A stretch of 64,000 bases of DNA, from positions 1,160,868 to 1,224,867 of the forward strand of contig NW_006763302.1 of the NCBI RefSeq assembly GCF_000218685.1. The letters run 5' to 3'. The notes beneath the pieces were generated by a model. The model was not told the DNA's origin, made no database searches, and saw only the letters and a list, made by a program, of their open reading frames with translations. This DNA is from Serpula lacrymans var. lacrymans S7.9 (lineage: Eukaryota; Basidiomycota; Agaricomycetes; Boletales; Serpulaceae). The stretch's first letter is position 1. Every line of letters starts with the position of its first letter. Both the position numbers and the translations under genes were made by a program. Below, in pieces: positions 24,209 to 34,867 of the stretch.

Positions 24209-24751
24209 CTAGTCCAAATCTGACAGTTCCACGGCTTTACCAATGGACTGATTGTACTGGACCACCTGGTCAAGCGAGGGAGGGAGGGGAGTAGTTCCAA
24301 TTTGGAACAAGTGAGTCCCAGACAGTGTGTGGTAGGTGTAGCTGTAGCGAAGACGATGGACAAAAGATAAGTGTACCCAAGTGAATGGGACAGCGATGAA
24401 CATGGGCAACGCAAGGGGATGAACCTTCTCCAGCTCAAAAACTACCCACCCACGCTCCAACCAGGCAAGACGAGTGACTGATGTTTTGATAGTATGTGAT
24501 GGCAGATCGATGTCATGAAGATGGACCTGTTGCCCTATTTGGACCGGCCGCCGGGGCTTTGCTGATATCAGCAGTGGCACGTGGTAGTCAACAGATTGGC
24601 AACGGAAGCGGATAGGAAGTGGTGACATCAGAAATGGTGGGGGTGCAAATAATATGAGGAGGAGGAGGGTGGAGGTGATGAACAAGTGGATTAGAATGGG
24701 GATCCAGAAACAACCGTCGGGTGAGAATAAAAAGGAGAGGAAGGGGCCCAT
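24209..24751 (-). CDS. LTR-A U3 ORF, 180 aa (copy 1)
   Basis: I do not recognise the protein. The ATG at 24751 sits in CCCACCATGG, a strong start context, and the frame stays open for 180 codons. Residues 1-45 are strongly hydrophobic (MGPFLSFLFSP..., then TSTLLLLILFAP), like a signal-anchor. A soluble stretch with YHVPLLISAKPRRPVQIGQQ and RLAWLERGWVVFELEK follows, then a second hydrophobic patch (LALPMFIAVPFTWVHLSF), and the C-terminus is MELSDLD-like. The frame is also open upstream of this ATG (to 24946). Compared with the other two full copies there are about a dozen substitutions and no stop. It lies upstream of the LTR TATA box, so it belongs to U3. Confidence 0.6.
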   Translation of the reverse strand: MGPFLSFLFSPDGCFWIPILIHLFITSTLLLLILFAPPPFLMSPLPIRFRCQSVDYHVPLLISAKPRRPVQIGQQVHLHDIDLPSHTIKTSVTRLAWLERGWVVFELEKVHPLALPMFIAVPFTWVHLSFVHRLRYSYTYHTLSGTHLFQIGTTPLPPSLDQVVQYNQSIGKAVELSDLD

Positions 24752-25521
24752 GGTGGGGCTAGGCAAAGGAAGGGGAGTAAGGGAAACAACAAAAGCGAGG
24801 GCGCAATGCAATGTGTAGCCAGTGGCGATGCAAAAATTTGCCAAAATGCCGAAACACGGAAAGTACCGGATGGAAAAGTAAAGGTGAGCGTGACTGGATT
24901 GCCTAATAGAGGTGATGCTGATCAGCCACAAGTTCAAAAAAGGCAATATTAATTACTATTCCACGTGGCACTGTGCCTGTGTGGCGCAAAGGCGAGTCTT
25001 TTCAAATATTCGCTTTGTTATTGACACCTGTCCATGCTACCAATCAATTTTGGTGCATGACAGCAGATAGAAAGTGGTGACATCAGAAAAAGTGGGCTCG
25101 CAAAGAAGATGAGGAGGAGGAGGGTGGAGGTGACGAGTAGTTGAACTAAAATGGGGATCCAGAAACGACCGTCAGGTGAGAATAAAAAGGAGAGGAAGGG
25201 GCCCATGGTGGGGCTAGGAAAAGGAAGGGGAGTGAAGGAAACGACAAAAGCGAGGGCGCAATGCAATGTGTAGCCAGTGGCAATGTAAAAATTTGCAGAA
25301 ATGCTGAAATGCGGAAAGTACCGAGTGGAAAAGCAAAGGTGAGCGTGACTGAATTGCCTAATAGAGGTGGTGCTGATCAGCCACAGATTCAAAAAAGGCA
25401 ATATTACTTACTCTTCCACGTGGCATTGTGCCTGTGTGGCGCAAAGGCAACTCTTTTTGAATATTCGCTTCATTCTTGACACCTGTCCATGCTACCAATC
25501 AATTTTGGTGCATGACACCGG

Positions 25522-27424
25522 AGTCAGCTTTTGCAGCAGTAGATGTAAATTTGTTGCGCAGAAGAATGGGACACATTGGAATGGACCGCTTGCAACGAAT
25601 GGTTACAAAAGGACAGCTCCAGAACATAGACACCCTTACCGGAACCCCAGAGTTTTGTGAACCTTGTGCTTTAGGAAAGATGAAGAAATTACCTTTCAAG
25701 TCCACTGGAGGAAACCGAGCCAAGCGCCCCATACAAATTGTGCACACAGATGTTGGAGGACCAATCAAACCAACTTCCAGGGAGGGTTTCCGGTACTGGA
25801 TTATCATTGTAGATGATTTCTCCAAATTTCCATGGATATATTTCCTAAAACATAAAAGTGAAGCACTGAAACGATACAAGCAATGGAAAGAAGATGTCCA
25901 AACATTCTTCCGGACTCATTTGGGAGAAGAAAACTTCACTCCACTATACACAGAATTCCTCCGGAGCAATGGGGGAGGAGAATATACTGGCAATGCATTC
26001 AAAAATCAACTCCGAGGAGATGGTGTCATCCAAGAAACTACAGCTGCAGATACTCCAGAACAAAATGGCATTGCAGAATGCATGAATCAGACATTGGCTA
26101 CATTAGCAACCACTATGCTCCATGATTCCAAGCTCCCAAAGTCATTTTAGGTAGATGCCATGCAAACAGCTGCATATATCACAGTACACAGCCCAGCATC
26201 AGGACTCTATGAAAAGACCCCATATGAAATACTGTTTAAAAGGAGAGTTAATCCAACTTTGTTTTGCCCTTTCGGATGCCAAGCATATGCCTTGATTCCG
26301 AAAGACAAAAGGCAAGGGAAGTTTTACTCCAAGGGGCGCAAAGCTATAATGATTGGCTACACACATGGAAAGCAAGCCTACAAACTCCTAGACACTGAAA
26401 AACGGACTGTGTTTTCCAGTCAGCATGTCATATTCAATGAATCCGGAAAGGTACAAAAGGATGACACTGCTCCCTGGAACACAGACACTAGCACAGATCA
26501 GTGGGAGGGACTCATTCCAGAGAATGCTCACTATCCAGACCAAAAAACATTGGAAGAGGATGATCCTGACCCTCGGATCCAAGATCCAAATGAATGGCAA
26601 ATGGAACCACATCTCCAAGGAGATGTTCCACAAACAATGGAACCATATCAGCATGAAGATGTTCCGAGAGCAGTGGGGCAATACCTCTGTGGAGATGTTT
26701 TGAGAGCAGTGGGAGCACCTGATCAACTAAGACACCCTCCACCACAGTCTCTACAACCAAGACCTGAACACTGGCCATCTTCAGAACGGAAAGCCAAAGT
26801 AGAGTTACAGTCAGTGGGAGGACAGCCCCTCAACATACAGCCAGCTGATGTGGAAAAAGTCTGAATACAGCTAGACAGCCTGTCCATTGGATCAGCTTCT
26901 GGAAGGCATACAACACCTCTGAGGAGTCATCCAACGCCTCCGAGGAGTGATTCAACACCTTCAGGAGTGAGTGGGGCAACAAATACACAAATGTGTTTAC
27001 TCCCTGAAGTACCTGCACAAGTTCCTAAAAGAGCAGTCATGCCTGCTGAAGTCCTAGGAGTACGCAGAAGCAGTTTCCAGACCCATCCTGCAGACAAAAA
27101 CCGAGATTATCAAAGGACTCTAGATGAGGAACAGTCTCGAAAAGAGCAGCATAACAACTCCATGGAGAAACCTAACAATCCTGAGGTTCATGAAGAAACA
27201 TCTGATACAGAGGAGACATTCTTTGCTGGAATAGCAAGTACCGGTCCATCTAACACAGACCTTCCAAGGGCACTAAAGGAAGCCTTATCACATCCGGATG
27301 GAGAATTATGGAAGTCTGCCTTGGAGGAGGAACTCCTAAGTCTCAATACTAATGCAGTATATGACACTGTTCCACTTCCAAAGGGAGTAAAACCCATCAT
27401 ATCAAAACCTGTGTTCCGGATCAA
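25522..27424 (+). pseudogene. copia integrase and linker to reverse transcriptase
   Basis: Resumes the copia polyprotein after LTR-A: pre-integrase zinc region (LLRRRMGHIGMDRLQRMVTK, EPCALGKMKKLPF), and integrase core with HTDVGGP, YWIIIVDDFSKFPW, FLRSNGGGEYTGNAF and TPEQNGIAE. A TAG near 26149 replaces a conserved tryptophan codon (KSF-stop-VDAMQT). The frame continues with PYEILFKRRVNP, FGCQAYALIPKDKR and a degenerate linker containing repeated EPHLQGDVPQTMEPYQHEDV-like units. The start of reverse transcriptase (KSALEEELLSLNTNAVYDTV, SKPVFRIKF) ends at the LTR-C insertion. Confidence 0.88.
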
Positions 27425-27429
27425 GTTTG

Positions 27430-27772
27430 TAATAAAACTAAGTGAAACTCAGCCGCTGCCCAAGAGGCTATAGAAATGACTTTATTATTTACCTAAGTGA
27501 AACTACAATAAATGTTAGTTTAAGGTGATCTCTAATAAATGTAATGTAACATACCTCAGCCGCTGCCCCAGAGGCTATAGAAACGACTGAGGTATTCCTA
27601 TACTATACCCCCTACTACTTATAGTCCGAGGTGCTACTCGCTACAGTATAATGACTCCTAGGAGTACAATTGTGCTCCTAGGAGAACAATGGTTACTCCA
27701 TGGAGTGGTGGCAATACCTCCATGGAGAACAATGGCTGCTTTGGCAGAGACCGGGTTTATCCAGTTTTGTCA
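27430..27772 (-). repeat. solo LTR-C, antisense, inside copia reverse transcriptase
   Basis: 343 bp, on the minus strand TGACAAAACTGGATAAACCC to TTTTATTA, flanked by the 5-bp duplication GTTTG (27425-27429, 27773-27777). Removing it and one GTTTG restores the normal reading FRIKFDQNGN. It matches the element's own 3' LTR at 29194 in opposite orientation. Confidence 0.93.
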
Positions 27773-29206
27773 GTTTGATCAAAATGGAAACATTGAGAGA
27801 TACAAACTCCGGATTGTTGCACGAGGTTTTACTCAAAGGGAGGGGATTGATTACCATGAGGTTTTTGCTCCGGTTGCAAACTTAGAGTCAATCCAAATTA
27901 TTCTAGCCCTGGCAGCAAAGTACGGCCTAGAACTTGATCAAATGGACGTATCCACAGCTTATCTTTATGGAGAACTTGAAGAAGAACTGTACATGCTTCC
28001 TCCAGGGGGTGTTTCTATCCAACCTGGATACTGCTGGAGATTGAAGAAATCCATCTACGGGTTAAAACAAGCTGGTCATACCTGGAACAAAACTTTTGAT
28101 CACAAGCTCCAGGAGCTCGGTTTCACAAGACTAAATGCAGAAACATGTCTCTATGTATTCCGGGACAACAAACAAATATGCTTTGTTGTTGTTTATGTAG
28201 ATGACCTCCTCCTAGGAGCTTCATCCCGAAAATTCATGGATATCACAAAAGCCAAACTCGAATCCATATTCAAAATGCGGGACCTTGGAGAAGCAAAATA
28301 CATCCTCATAATAGAAATCCAACGTGATTGTTCAAACACAACAATATCCCTATTGCAACGCCAATACATTGACACAGTCCTGGAGCGTACTGGAATGAAG
28401 AATTGCAAACCAGTATGGACACCAATGGCCCATGGATCAAAACTCCTTGCAAATGCTTCAGGGGAAGATATTGTGCAACACGAGATGCATATTGAAGGGC
28501 GTCAATGTCATACCTCTCAATTGTAGGCTCCCTCATGTATGCCATGCTCGGAACCCGCACAGACATTGCCTATGTTGTTGGAATACTAAGCAGGCATAGC
28601 TCAGCTCTAAGGAGCCATCACTGGGAAGCTGCAAAATGTGTCCTCCGATATCTGAAAGCAACCAGGGACATGGAACTACAATATGATGGCACAGATGTCT
28701 CCATGGACATGGATTTCTATGGATATTCAGATGCAGATTTGTCTGGAGACCCAGACACGTCTTAATCAACATCAGGATTTGTCTTTATCACCATCCGAGG
28801 AGCAATCTCCTGGACAAGCAAAAGACAAAGCATGGTTGCTTTATCCTCCACTGAGTCAGAGTACATTGGATTGAGCAATGCTGGACAACACCTTGCATGG
28901 CTTCGGATATTTTTTGAAGAAATTGGACATGCTCAAAATGGACCTACAACATTGCACTGTGACAATCAAGCAGCTATCATTCTTACACGAGATCCACAGT
29001 TCCGTGCTCGCACAAAACACATTCAATGGAAATATCATTTTATCCGAGATGACTTAGTATCAAAGGGAGAGGCAGTAATCAGATACGTTCCTACAGGAGA
29101 TATGGTTGCAGACATTCTCACTAAACCCCTCACTCATGAAAAACACTGGAAATTCTCTCAAGCTATGGGACTACGGTTGCACTCGAGTAGGAGTGACAAA
29201 ACCAGA
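27773..29206 (+). pseudogene. copia reverse transcriptase and RNase H
   Basis: The reverse transcriptase palm motifs are present: LRIVARGFTQREGIDYHEVF, LDQMDVSTAYLYGEL, KSIYGLKQAGHTWN and the catalytic VVYVDDLLLG near 28190. RNase H follows with YSDADLSGD, VALSSTESEY, LHCDNQAAI, RTKHIQWKYHFIRD and DILTKPL. Lesions against the copy at 40.7-42.1 kb: a one-base deletion near 28507 (the frame is lost at GRQ) and a TAA near 28763. The reading stops at 29206, inside the first bases of the 3' LTR. Confidence 0.9.
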
Positions 29207-29508
29207 TAAACCCGATCTCTGCTGAAGCAGCCATTGTTCTCCATGGAGCATAGCCACCACTCCATGGAGTAACCATTGTACTCCTAGGAGTTATTATACT
29301 GTAGCGAGTAGCACCTCCAACTATAAGTAGTAGGGGGTATAGTATAGGAATACCTCAGTCGTTTCTATAGCCTCTTGGGCAGCGGCTGAGGTATGTTACA
29401 TTACATTTATTAGAGATCACCTTAAACTAACGTTCATTGTAGTTTCACTTAGGTAAATAATAAAGTCATTTCTATAGCCTCTTGGGCAGCGGCTGAGTTT
29501 CACTTAGT
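29194..29508 (+). repeat. LTR-C, 3' LTR of the copia element
   Basis: Starts TGACAAAACCAGATAAACCC right after the purine tract and matches the other LTR-C copies to CTGAGTTTCACTTAGTT. The last bases (TTTATTA) are missing, replaced by CCTTAGC. It contains AGTAGTAGGGGG-like and CTCCTAGGAG motifs typical of this LTR. Confidence 0.85.
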
Positions 29509-30017
29509 TCCTTAGCTTTCTATTACTTGAAATATCCACTTTACTCCTCACCAGAAACCTCTGAGTTTACTCTCAAGTCCTCTATAGAAAGCTAAGGAAC
29601 TATACATGAATAGGTAAGGCTTTATATAACTAACTGTCTATCCCCCAGACCAAAAGAGGAATAAGAAGAAAGTGGTCTGAGGGGAAAATCAACCAATAAG
29701 AAAAAAGGATAACTATTGTACGGCTTTGAAGATTAATCAGCAGGTGAGAGAGTATACTAATAATAAATGTTGTCACGCATGTTCAGGAACCGTATCCTCA
29801 TAATAAGGTATGATCCTGACTAAAGCATCTATTAGTATATCCAGGCACTGATGGGGCTTTGAGCTGGTTGGCGAGATGTCTACTACTAGCCCCTACCCAT
29901 TGTGCTGGCTAGCTGGGTGCAATACCTAGTCTCTGATCTGTGATACAAAGTGGTAACAATGATTAAGAAAGCCTGTTAGGGCTATAAGAAGCAGGATTGC
30001 AAAAAATACCTTTAGCC
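29509..30017. other. non-coding interval with a 17-bp inverted repeat
   Basis: No gene seen. A perfect inverted repeat, GTTCCTTAGCTTTCTAT at 29507-29523 and its complement at 29584-29600, encloses 60 bp and would form a hairpin. The stretch at about 29985-30040 (TAGCCCTAGAGCCAGAGGTG) resembles 60820-60860 weakly, so both may be remnants of one unnamed repeat. Confidence 0.4.
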
Positions 30018-32045
30018 CTAGAGCCAGAGGTGTGACAGGAAAAGTGTTCGAGAACCAGGACACCGAGTGAGAAGATAAGAAAATAATAAATGGTCCTTAC
30101 AGTAGGTGGGACCCAGCATCCTAGACAGATGTTCTATACCTTGCAGTAGTACAATATTAGGGACATGAAATTGATGTTGTATGTGTACATACCTTTCCCA
30201 AGCTTCATTATCGACAAAAACTGCCCATTCCCATTGTTCAGAATCATCAGTTCCATCACAATCAATAATTCCATGCCAAAGTGAAATCAAAAAATCACTG
30301 AGGTTACCAGCAAAATGCATTATATCAGTTGTCATGCAATAGGGAACACCCAGTGATTGTGAGGGACTGAGACCAAGGATTAAAGGTGCTTTTGCAATGC
30401 CTGTTTCTGTCTTGCAGTTATCATATTGAGTTTGATTAGGAGAGGATATGAGCCTCTTGAGATGGTCAGCATATGTATCAGAACCACTTGATGGAAGGTC
30501 AAAAACCACAATATCTGGGTGTCTACTCCCATCAGGAGGATATTTATCATGAGGCATAATGAGAATAGGATAGTAATGTTGACCATGGTTCTTGTGCTGA
30601 CCCAGAATGCCACAGTATATGCGGCATCCATTTTTACCACTATGTCCAACCATTCCATCCCAATAAACAAGGCCAAGGCCATCAGCAGTTGGAAAAAGAA
30701 GGTAGATGTCCAAGCAAAAAACAATATTGCGGTTGGCATCCCAGATATTGAGTCCCTCTTTCTGGAGTGTGGATATGTGATGCATTCCGACACATTGAAA
30801 CGAGTCCAAATTCTTCGGCTTGTTAGGCCCAGGGATAAAACCACCAGGGCGGACATAAATCTTCTGGTAGCGCTTGTTGGGGGCAAGATTCACAATAATC
30901 CATACATACATCCAACAATCCAAGTCTTTGTGTTCATAAAGTTGAGCACCATCAAGCAACACCATAAGAACAATGTCACTCCCTTTAATGTCACCATCAA
31001 AAACTGGCCCAAGGTAGTCTAATCCCATGGCAATGTCATCAATGACTGGGATCTCTCCAGTCTCTCAAAGAGGTGATGCCCTGAGTGCACTCATGGAGGT
31101 GACACATATTGCGAGCAGATTGGGGATATCAATACTGTGCTTGGAGCTGGGGACCAAGGGGAATAGTGGTGAATTTTTTTGCAGCAGTTCTGATACATCC
31201 ATTGCTAGCGTGAAGTTGGTTCTGACCCCATCAGGACATCCCACACACAGAAAAAGCATGGAGGTTAGCAAAAGGGCCAGTAAAGCCAATGCACAACTCT
31301 GGACCATGTCATGCTCAACATACTCAACTCCGCTATACTCGGCAATTGTCTTCTCAACTGCATGAAAGCTGAGGATGTCGGAAACAGCTTCAGGAAACTA
31401 TGACGGATTGCTGGGTCCTCAATTTGGATGGGGTTTTGCAGAGGAATTCTGAGGTGCTCCATAGCCTCCTGGCTCAATTTGTTAATAGGGTCATCAAAAG
31501 ATGCATCCTGTACCAACATAATAAATTGCATCTCTTGCTGTATTTGTGGAAGGATAACAGAAGCTGTAAGTTGGTCTATAACAAGACCCAGAGGCTTGCA
31601 GCAGAGAACGCAGGGGGGAGGCATCTGGTGGTGGAAATTTGGATAGAATTGGTGCCTCGTTTAGCTGTAAACATGGTGGCCTTGTTAAAAAGAACTCAGT
31701 AGTAAACAGAATATATAACTCACTTGAACGGCAGAACTTTTAGCGTGTTTGCACCATTTGGCATAATTTGCCCAAGCGCCTTTGTTGACATGTTTGGATG
31801 AGGCTGTGTGCTCCTACACTGCTGGGGCCTGCACTTGACTCAGCCTGCTGGGAGTCATACAGGGCTGTGAGGTTGGGAAAAGCCTTTTCCATCTGAATCT
31901 TCTGTTTCTCATATTTTGTAGCTTCAGCTAGGTGCCGATACCAGGTAGACCTAGAAATTTGGTGAGCTTTACCCTGACTGTGTTTCATGCAAACACAAGT
32001 CAAGCTTTTGTTGGGGTCTTCAGGTGCAAAGTGATTTGTTTGCAT
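30018..32045 (-). pseudogene. CACTA (En/Spm-like) Tnp2 transposase
   Basis: The best-preserved block (31028-30018) reads GLDYLGPVFDGDIKGSDIVL, then YVRPGGFIPGPNKPKN, LNIWDANRNI, GHSGKNGCRIYC and HYYPILIMPHD, a series typical of fungal Tnp2 transposases. Upstream minus-strand pieces at 31625-31065 are out of frame with each other. An N-terminal piece at 32045-31740 has CVCMKHSQGKAHQISRSTWY, like the cysteine-rich Tnp2 start. Breaks near 31030, 31260 and 31630 show it is a relic. I did not find CACTA termini. Confidence 0.8.
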
Positions 32046-32091
32046 TTAATTATGCTGGAAGGAAAGAAGTCATTGAAGTAGAAGAGCCCAG

Positions 32092-32467
32092 TGTTAAGAA
32101 CAAAGCTCAAAGGAAGTGTCTAACCACTTGCTGAGAGCTATCAGAGACTGGAAACTAGAGTCCAATGTGAGTAACCATATTATGAGAGAATACAGAAGGT
32201 ATACAGTACCTAGAGTCCAATGTGAGTAACTGTATTATGAGAGAGTACAGAAGGTATACAGTACCTAGAGTCCAATGTGAGTAACTAAATAATAGGAAGC
32301 ATTGGACTCTGCAGTACTGTCAGAAGTTTTGTAAACAAAGGTAAACAAAGGAGTCACAGAGTCGAAATAATAGAGAACACAACCAATACTGAATGATAGA
32401 GGAATAGATAGAGAAAGGAATAGAAATAAGTAGAACACACAAAGGTGCAGAATCACCAAAACTAACA
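32092..32467 (-). repeat. solo LTR-D with internal tandem duplication
   Basis: 376 bp, canonical TG...CA ends (minus strand TGTTAGTTTTGG to GTTCTTAACA), flanked by a perfect CCCAG duplication (32087-32091, 32468-32472). It carries an extra tandem copy of about 55 bp beginning GAGTCCAATGTGAGTAAC, which explains its greater length. The end AACA, against AATA in the other copies, shows the ancestral terminus. Confidence 0.93.
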
Positions 32468-32775
32468 CCCAGTTGTTTGCCTCAGGCTTGCACATGTGAT
32501 TAATGTGATTAGTGATTCACACTTAAGGCAGATTTCAAATTTGACTCGCATGCAACTCAAGGTGAACCCAAGCATAAGATAACTTATATTTCAATGTGCT
32601 GATCTGTGCTAATGATGTGTAAAAACATATATTAAAACAGAAAGTCTCATCCGCGCATAGTCAGTGTCACAGGGACTTGACAGCCGGACATTGAACATTG
32701 AACTCAAGACTGCGAGTCTCTACAAATCTAACACAAGCTTGCCAATATCAACTCCACTTCCAGACGCTCATCACA

Positions 32776-33113
32776 ATGAGTTTCTGCGCAGCTATATTGT
32801 GGTTTAGCGAGGCATTCCCTCCACAGTCCAAGTTCGCGGCCAAGCATATTCCAGATCTGTTGGGGAAGATTATAATTGTAACCGGTGCCAATACAGGGAT
32901 TGGGAAGGAGACGGACAAGGGGGGTGATTATGTGGTTTTGTGCTTTCCAGCTTCTACCCAAAACATCTGCTCACACTGACTGGTGTCATAACCCTATGGT
33001 AGGTTTTATTGGAATATAATGCAAAGGTGTATATTGCTGCGAGAAATCAGACTCAGTCTGAGGATGCTATTCGTGAACTCAAAGAGAAGACATTTGGTAT
33101 CCCAAGAATTTGA
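32776..33113 (+). pseudogene. N-terminal fragment of an SDR dehydrogenase
   Basis: Reads FPPQSKFAAKHIPDLLGKII then VTGANTGIGKET, the dinucleotide motif, and after a non-coding gap EYNAKVYIAARNQTQSEDAI. It is paralogous to exons 1-2 of the gene at 19389-20790. No intron with proper phase joins the two parts and the rest of the enzyme is absent. It lies next to solo LTR-D, in the reverse orientation to the SDR gene at 20 kb. Confidence 0.75.
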
Positions 33114-34261
33114 GATGCTGTGAAACCTAAAAAGATAGGCAGCTTGCTGATTCCCGTTTTCAAGTGTAGTTTGCGATATTGCAACTCATTTGTTGCGGCT
33201 GCATCAGGAAAAACCATTTTTCTATATAGCTAAACATGCTTCTGTGGCTTCTATAACAGCTATAGCATTACTATAATAGTCAAAAAATTTCTATAATAGT
33301 TCTTTATTTAGTTCTTGAGTTTGTAACTCCCAGTACCTCATATTAGTTGCATTGTCTGAGTCTCGCCAAATAGCTTGTATTTGAGGGCCTATTGGCATTG
33401 TATGGAATTGCTGACAAGAAACCTTTTTCTTCCCCTTGAATCACATGAGCATTGCTTCGTTGTATTGTGGTTGAAGACACATTGGGCATTTGTCCAATGT
33501 AGCAAAGGGTCCGGTATATGCTATGCATGTATTAACACACATATCTTGCACCAGCGACTCAACACCAATTCAATAGTGTGACTGGATCCTATCTATGTTC
33601 TCAGGGTGCAATTGGTGGTAGGCGTCATATACTTAATGCCTATTCAGACGCATTGGTAGTTGCTAGAAAAAGATCGAGTGCGAATTGCTCAAATGGACTT
33701 TTGAGGTGACATGTTTCTTGCAGGGGGTTTTGCAGTCGATTGAGAGCCCCAGGATCAAGTTTCATATGGGGGTCTTCAAGGTGAGCCTCTTTTAAGGTGT
33801 TAACAAATGCCATGGCAATCTTGATGTTGTCTAGCTTTGTGGTCCGAGTCAGGGTCTACAGGTTGACATTGTCAAGTCCAAATGTTATGGGATCTTTGTA
33901 TAGGTCACCTTGGCTTTCATGTTGATAAGGTTGACTGTTGTAATTTGTGCACTCAGTCTGGTGCACAAGATCGCACGCAAGTCTGTTGATTGAGTCAATG
34001 TTGATACTCTCAACTCTAAATTGTGGGAAATGTTCAGGATTGTATTAGATTAGATATAAATATGCTCATTCGTGAGAATTCTATGTAATTTGGTACAAAT
34101 TGTTAGTCTTGTCCGAACTAAGGGTGGCGTGTGGGAGCCCCCCATTCGGCACCAATAAAGCTTACAAGGCGAGTCTGAGAATGGTCGGCAGGTACCACAA
34201 AATCGGCATGAAACGGCCACATTTACGAGAAACACAGGTCCACTAAAATTCAAGTACATAC
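33114..34261. other. interval without recognisable genes
   Basis: No coding region is convincing. At about 34080-34165 the complement strand matches a stretch at about 36985-37090, upstream of the CRN gene (shared GACACCGAATGGGGG-like and CTTAGTTCGGA). That suggests a small dispersed repeat. Confidence 0.4.
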
Positions 34262-34581
34262 TGTTAGTTTTGGTGATTCTGCACCTTTGTGCTACCTATA
34301 TATTTTCATTCCTTTCTCTATCTATTCTTCTATCATTCACTATTGATTGTGTTCTCTATTATTTCGCCTTTGTGGCTGCTTTATTTACCTTTGTTTACAA
34401 AACTTCGGACAGTACTGCAGAGTCCAATGCTTCCTATTCTCTAGTTACTCACATTGGACTCTAGGTACTGTATACCTGTCATACTCTCTAATAATAAAGT
34501 TACTCACATTGGACTCTAGTTCTAGTCCCTGATTGCTCTCAGCAAGTGGCTAGACACTTCCTTCAAGCTTTGTTCTTAATA
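34262..34581 (+). repeat. solo LTR-D
   Basis: 320 bp from TGTTAGTTTTGGTGATTC to TTGTTCTTAATA with a perfect CATAC duplication (34257-34261, 34582-34586). It has an open 64-codon hydrophobic frame at 34270-34464, as in the other copies. Confidence 0.95.
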
Positions 34582-34867
34582 CATACTTACATAGCCCCTA
34601 TGAAATATCAGCAAGGGCAGTCTACTACTTATTCTTTATAAATTGTATGCCTTTCAAAGGCTAAACCAGTGAAGTACTGTAGCATGATAATGATAATAAG
34701 GAAAAAATATACAGAAGACCCAAAACTGTGCTAAGAAATAAACTAGACTAAAAAAAAAGCTAGATACCATTCATATTGTCAAAACCCTTATTCCTCGATA
34801 AATATATATGTGGCTCCTGCCTGGATAATGACTTTTGAAAGGCAAGTCTGAGGAAAGTGTCGTACCT

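Larger units (their letters stand above)
22921..25517 (-). mobile_element. LTR-A pair (partial + complete LTR) inserted in copia
   Basis: A complete LTR-A lies at 22921-25062 (about 1.82 kb once the nested LTR-D is removed). It is preceded, in element orientation, by the first 455 bp of another LTR-A (25517-25063). The outer ends TGTC...GACA are flanked by CCGG on both sides (22917-22920 and 25518-25521), a 4-bp target duplication in the copia gene. Both LTRs within one duplication, with the interior lost, fit deletion of an element by LTR-LTR recombination. Confidence 0.85.
21672..29508 (+). mobile_element. Ty1/copia element, nested and dead
   Basis: Polyprotein order is gag, protease, integrase, reverse transcriptase, RNase H, which defines Ty1/copia. 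The 3' LTR (LTR-C) starts at 29194, directly after a purine-rich CGAGTAGGAG. No 5' LTR or complete gag start is seen; the element begins inside gag next to the SDR exon relic. It is interrupted by LTR-A (22921-25517, CCGG duplication) and by an inverted solo LTR-C (27430-27772, GTTTG duplication). Confidence 0.9.

Noticed and set aside
27430..27772. The insertion in reverse transcriptase could be read as a GT...AG intron (GTAATA to GTCAG).
   Set aside because: It is flanked by a 5-bp duplication and is homologous to the element's own 3' LTR; it is an inserted LTR.
27430..29508. A fold-back DNA transposon with long inverted repeats carrying RT.
   Set aside because: The left repeat has its own target duplication inside a continuous copia gene, so it is a solo LTR plus the normal 3' LTR, not one TIR unit.
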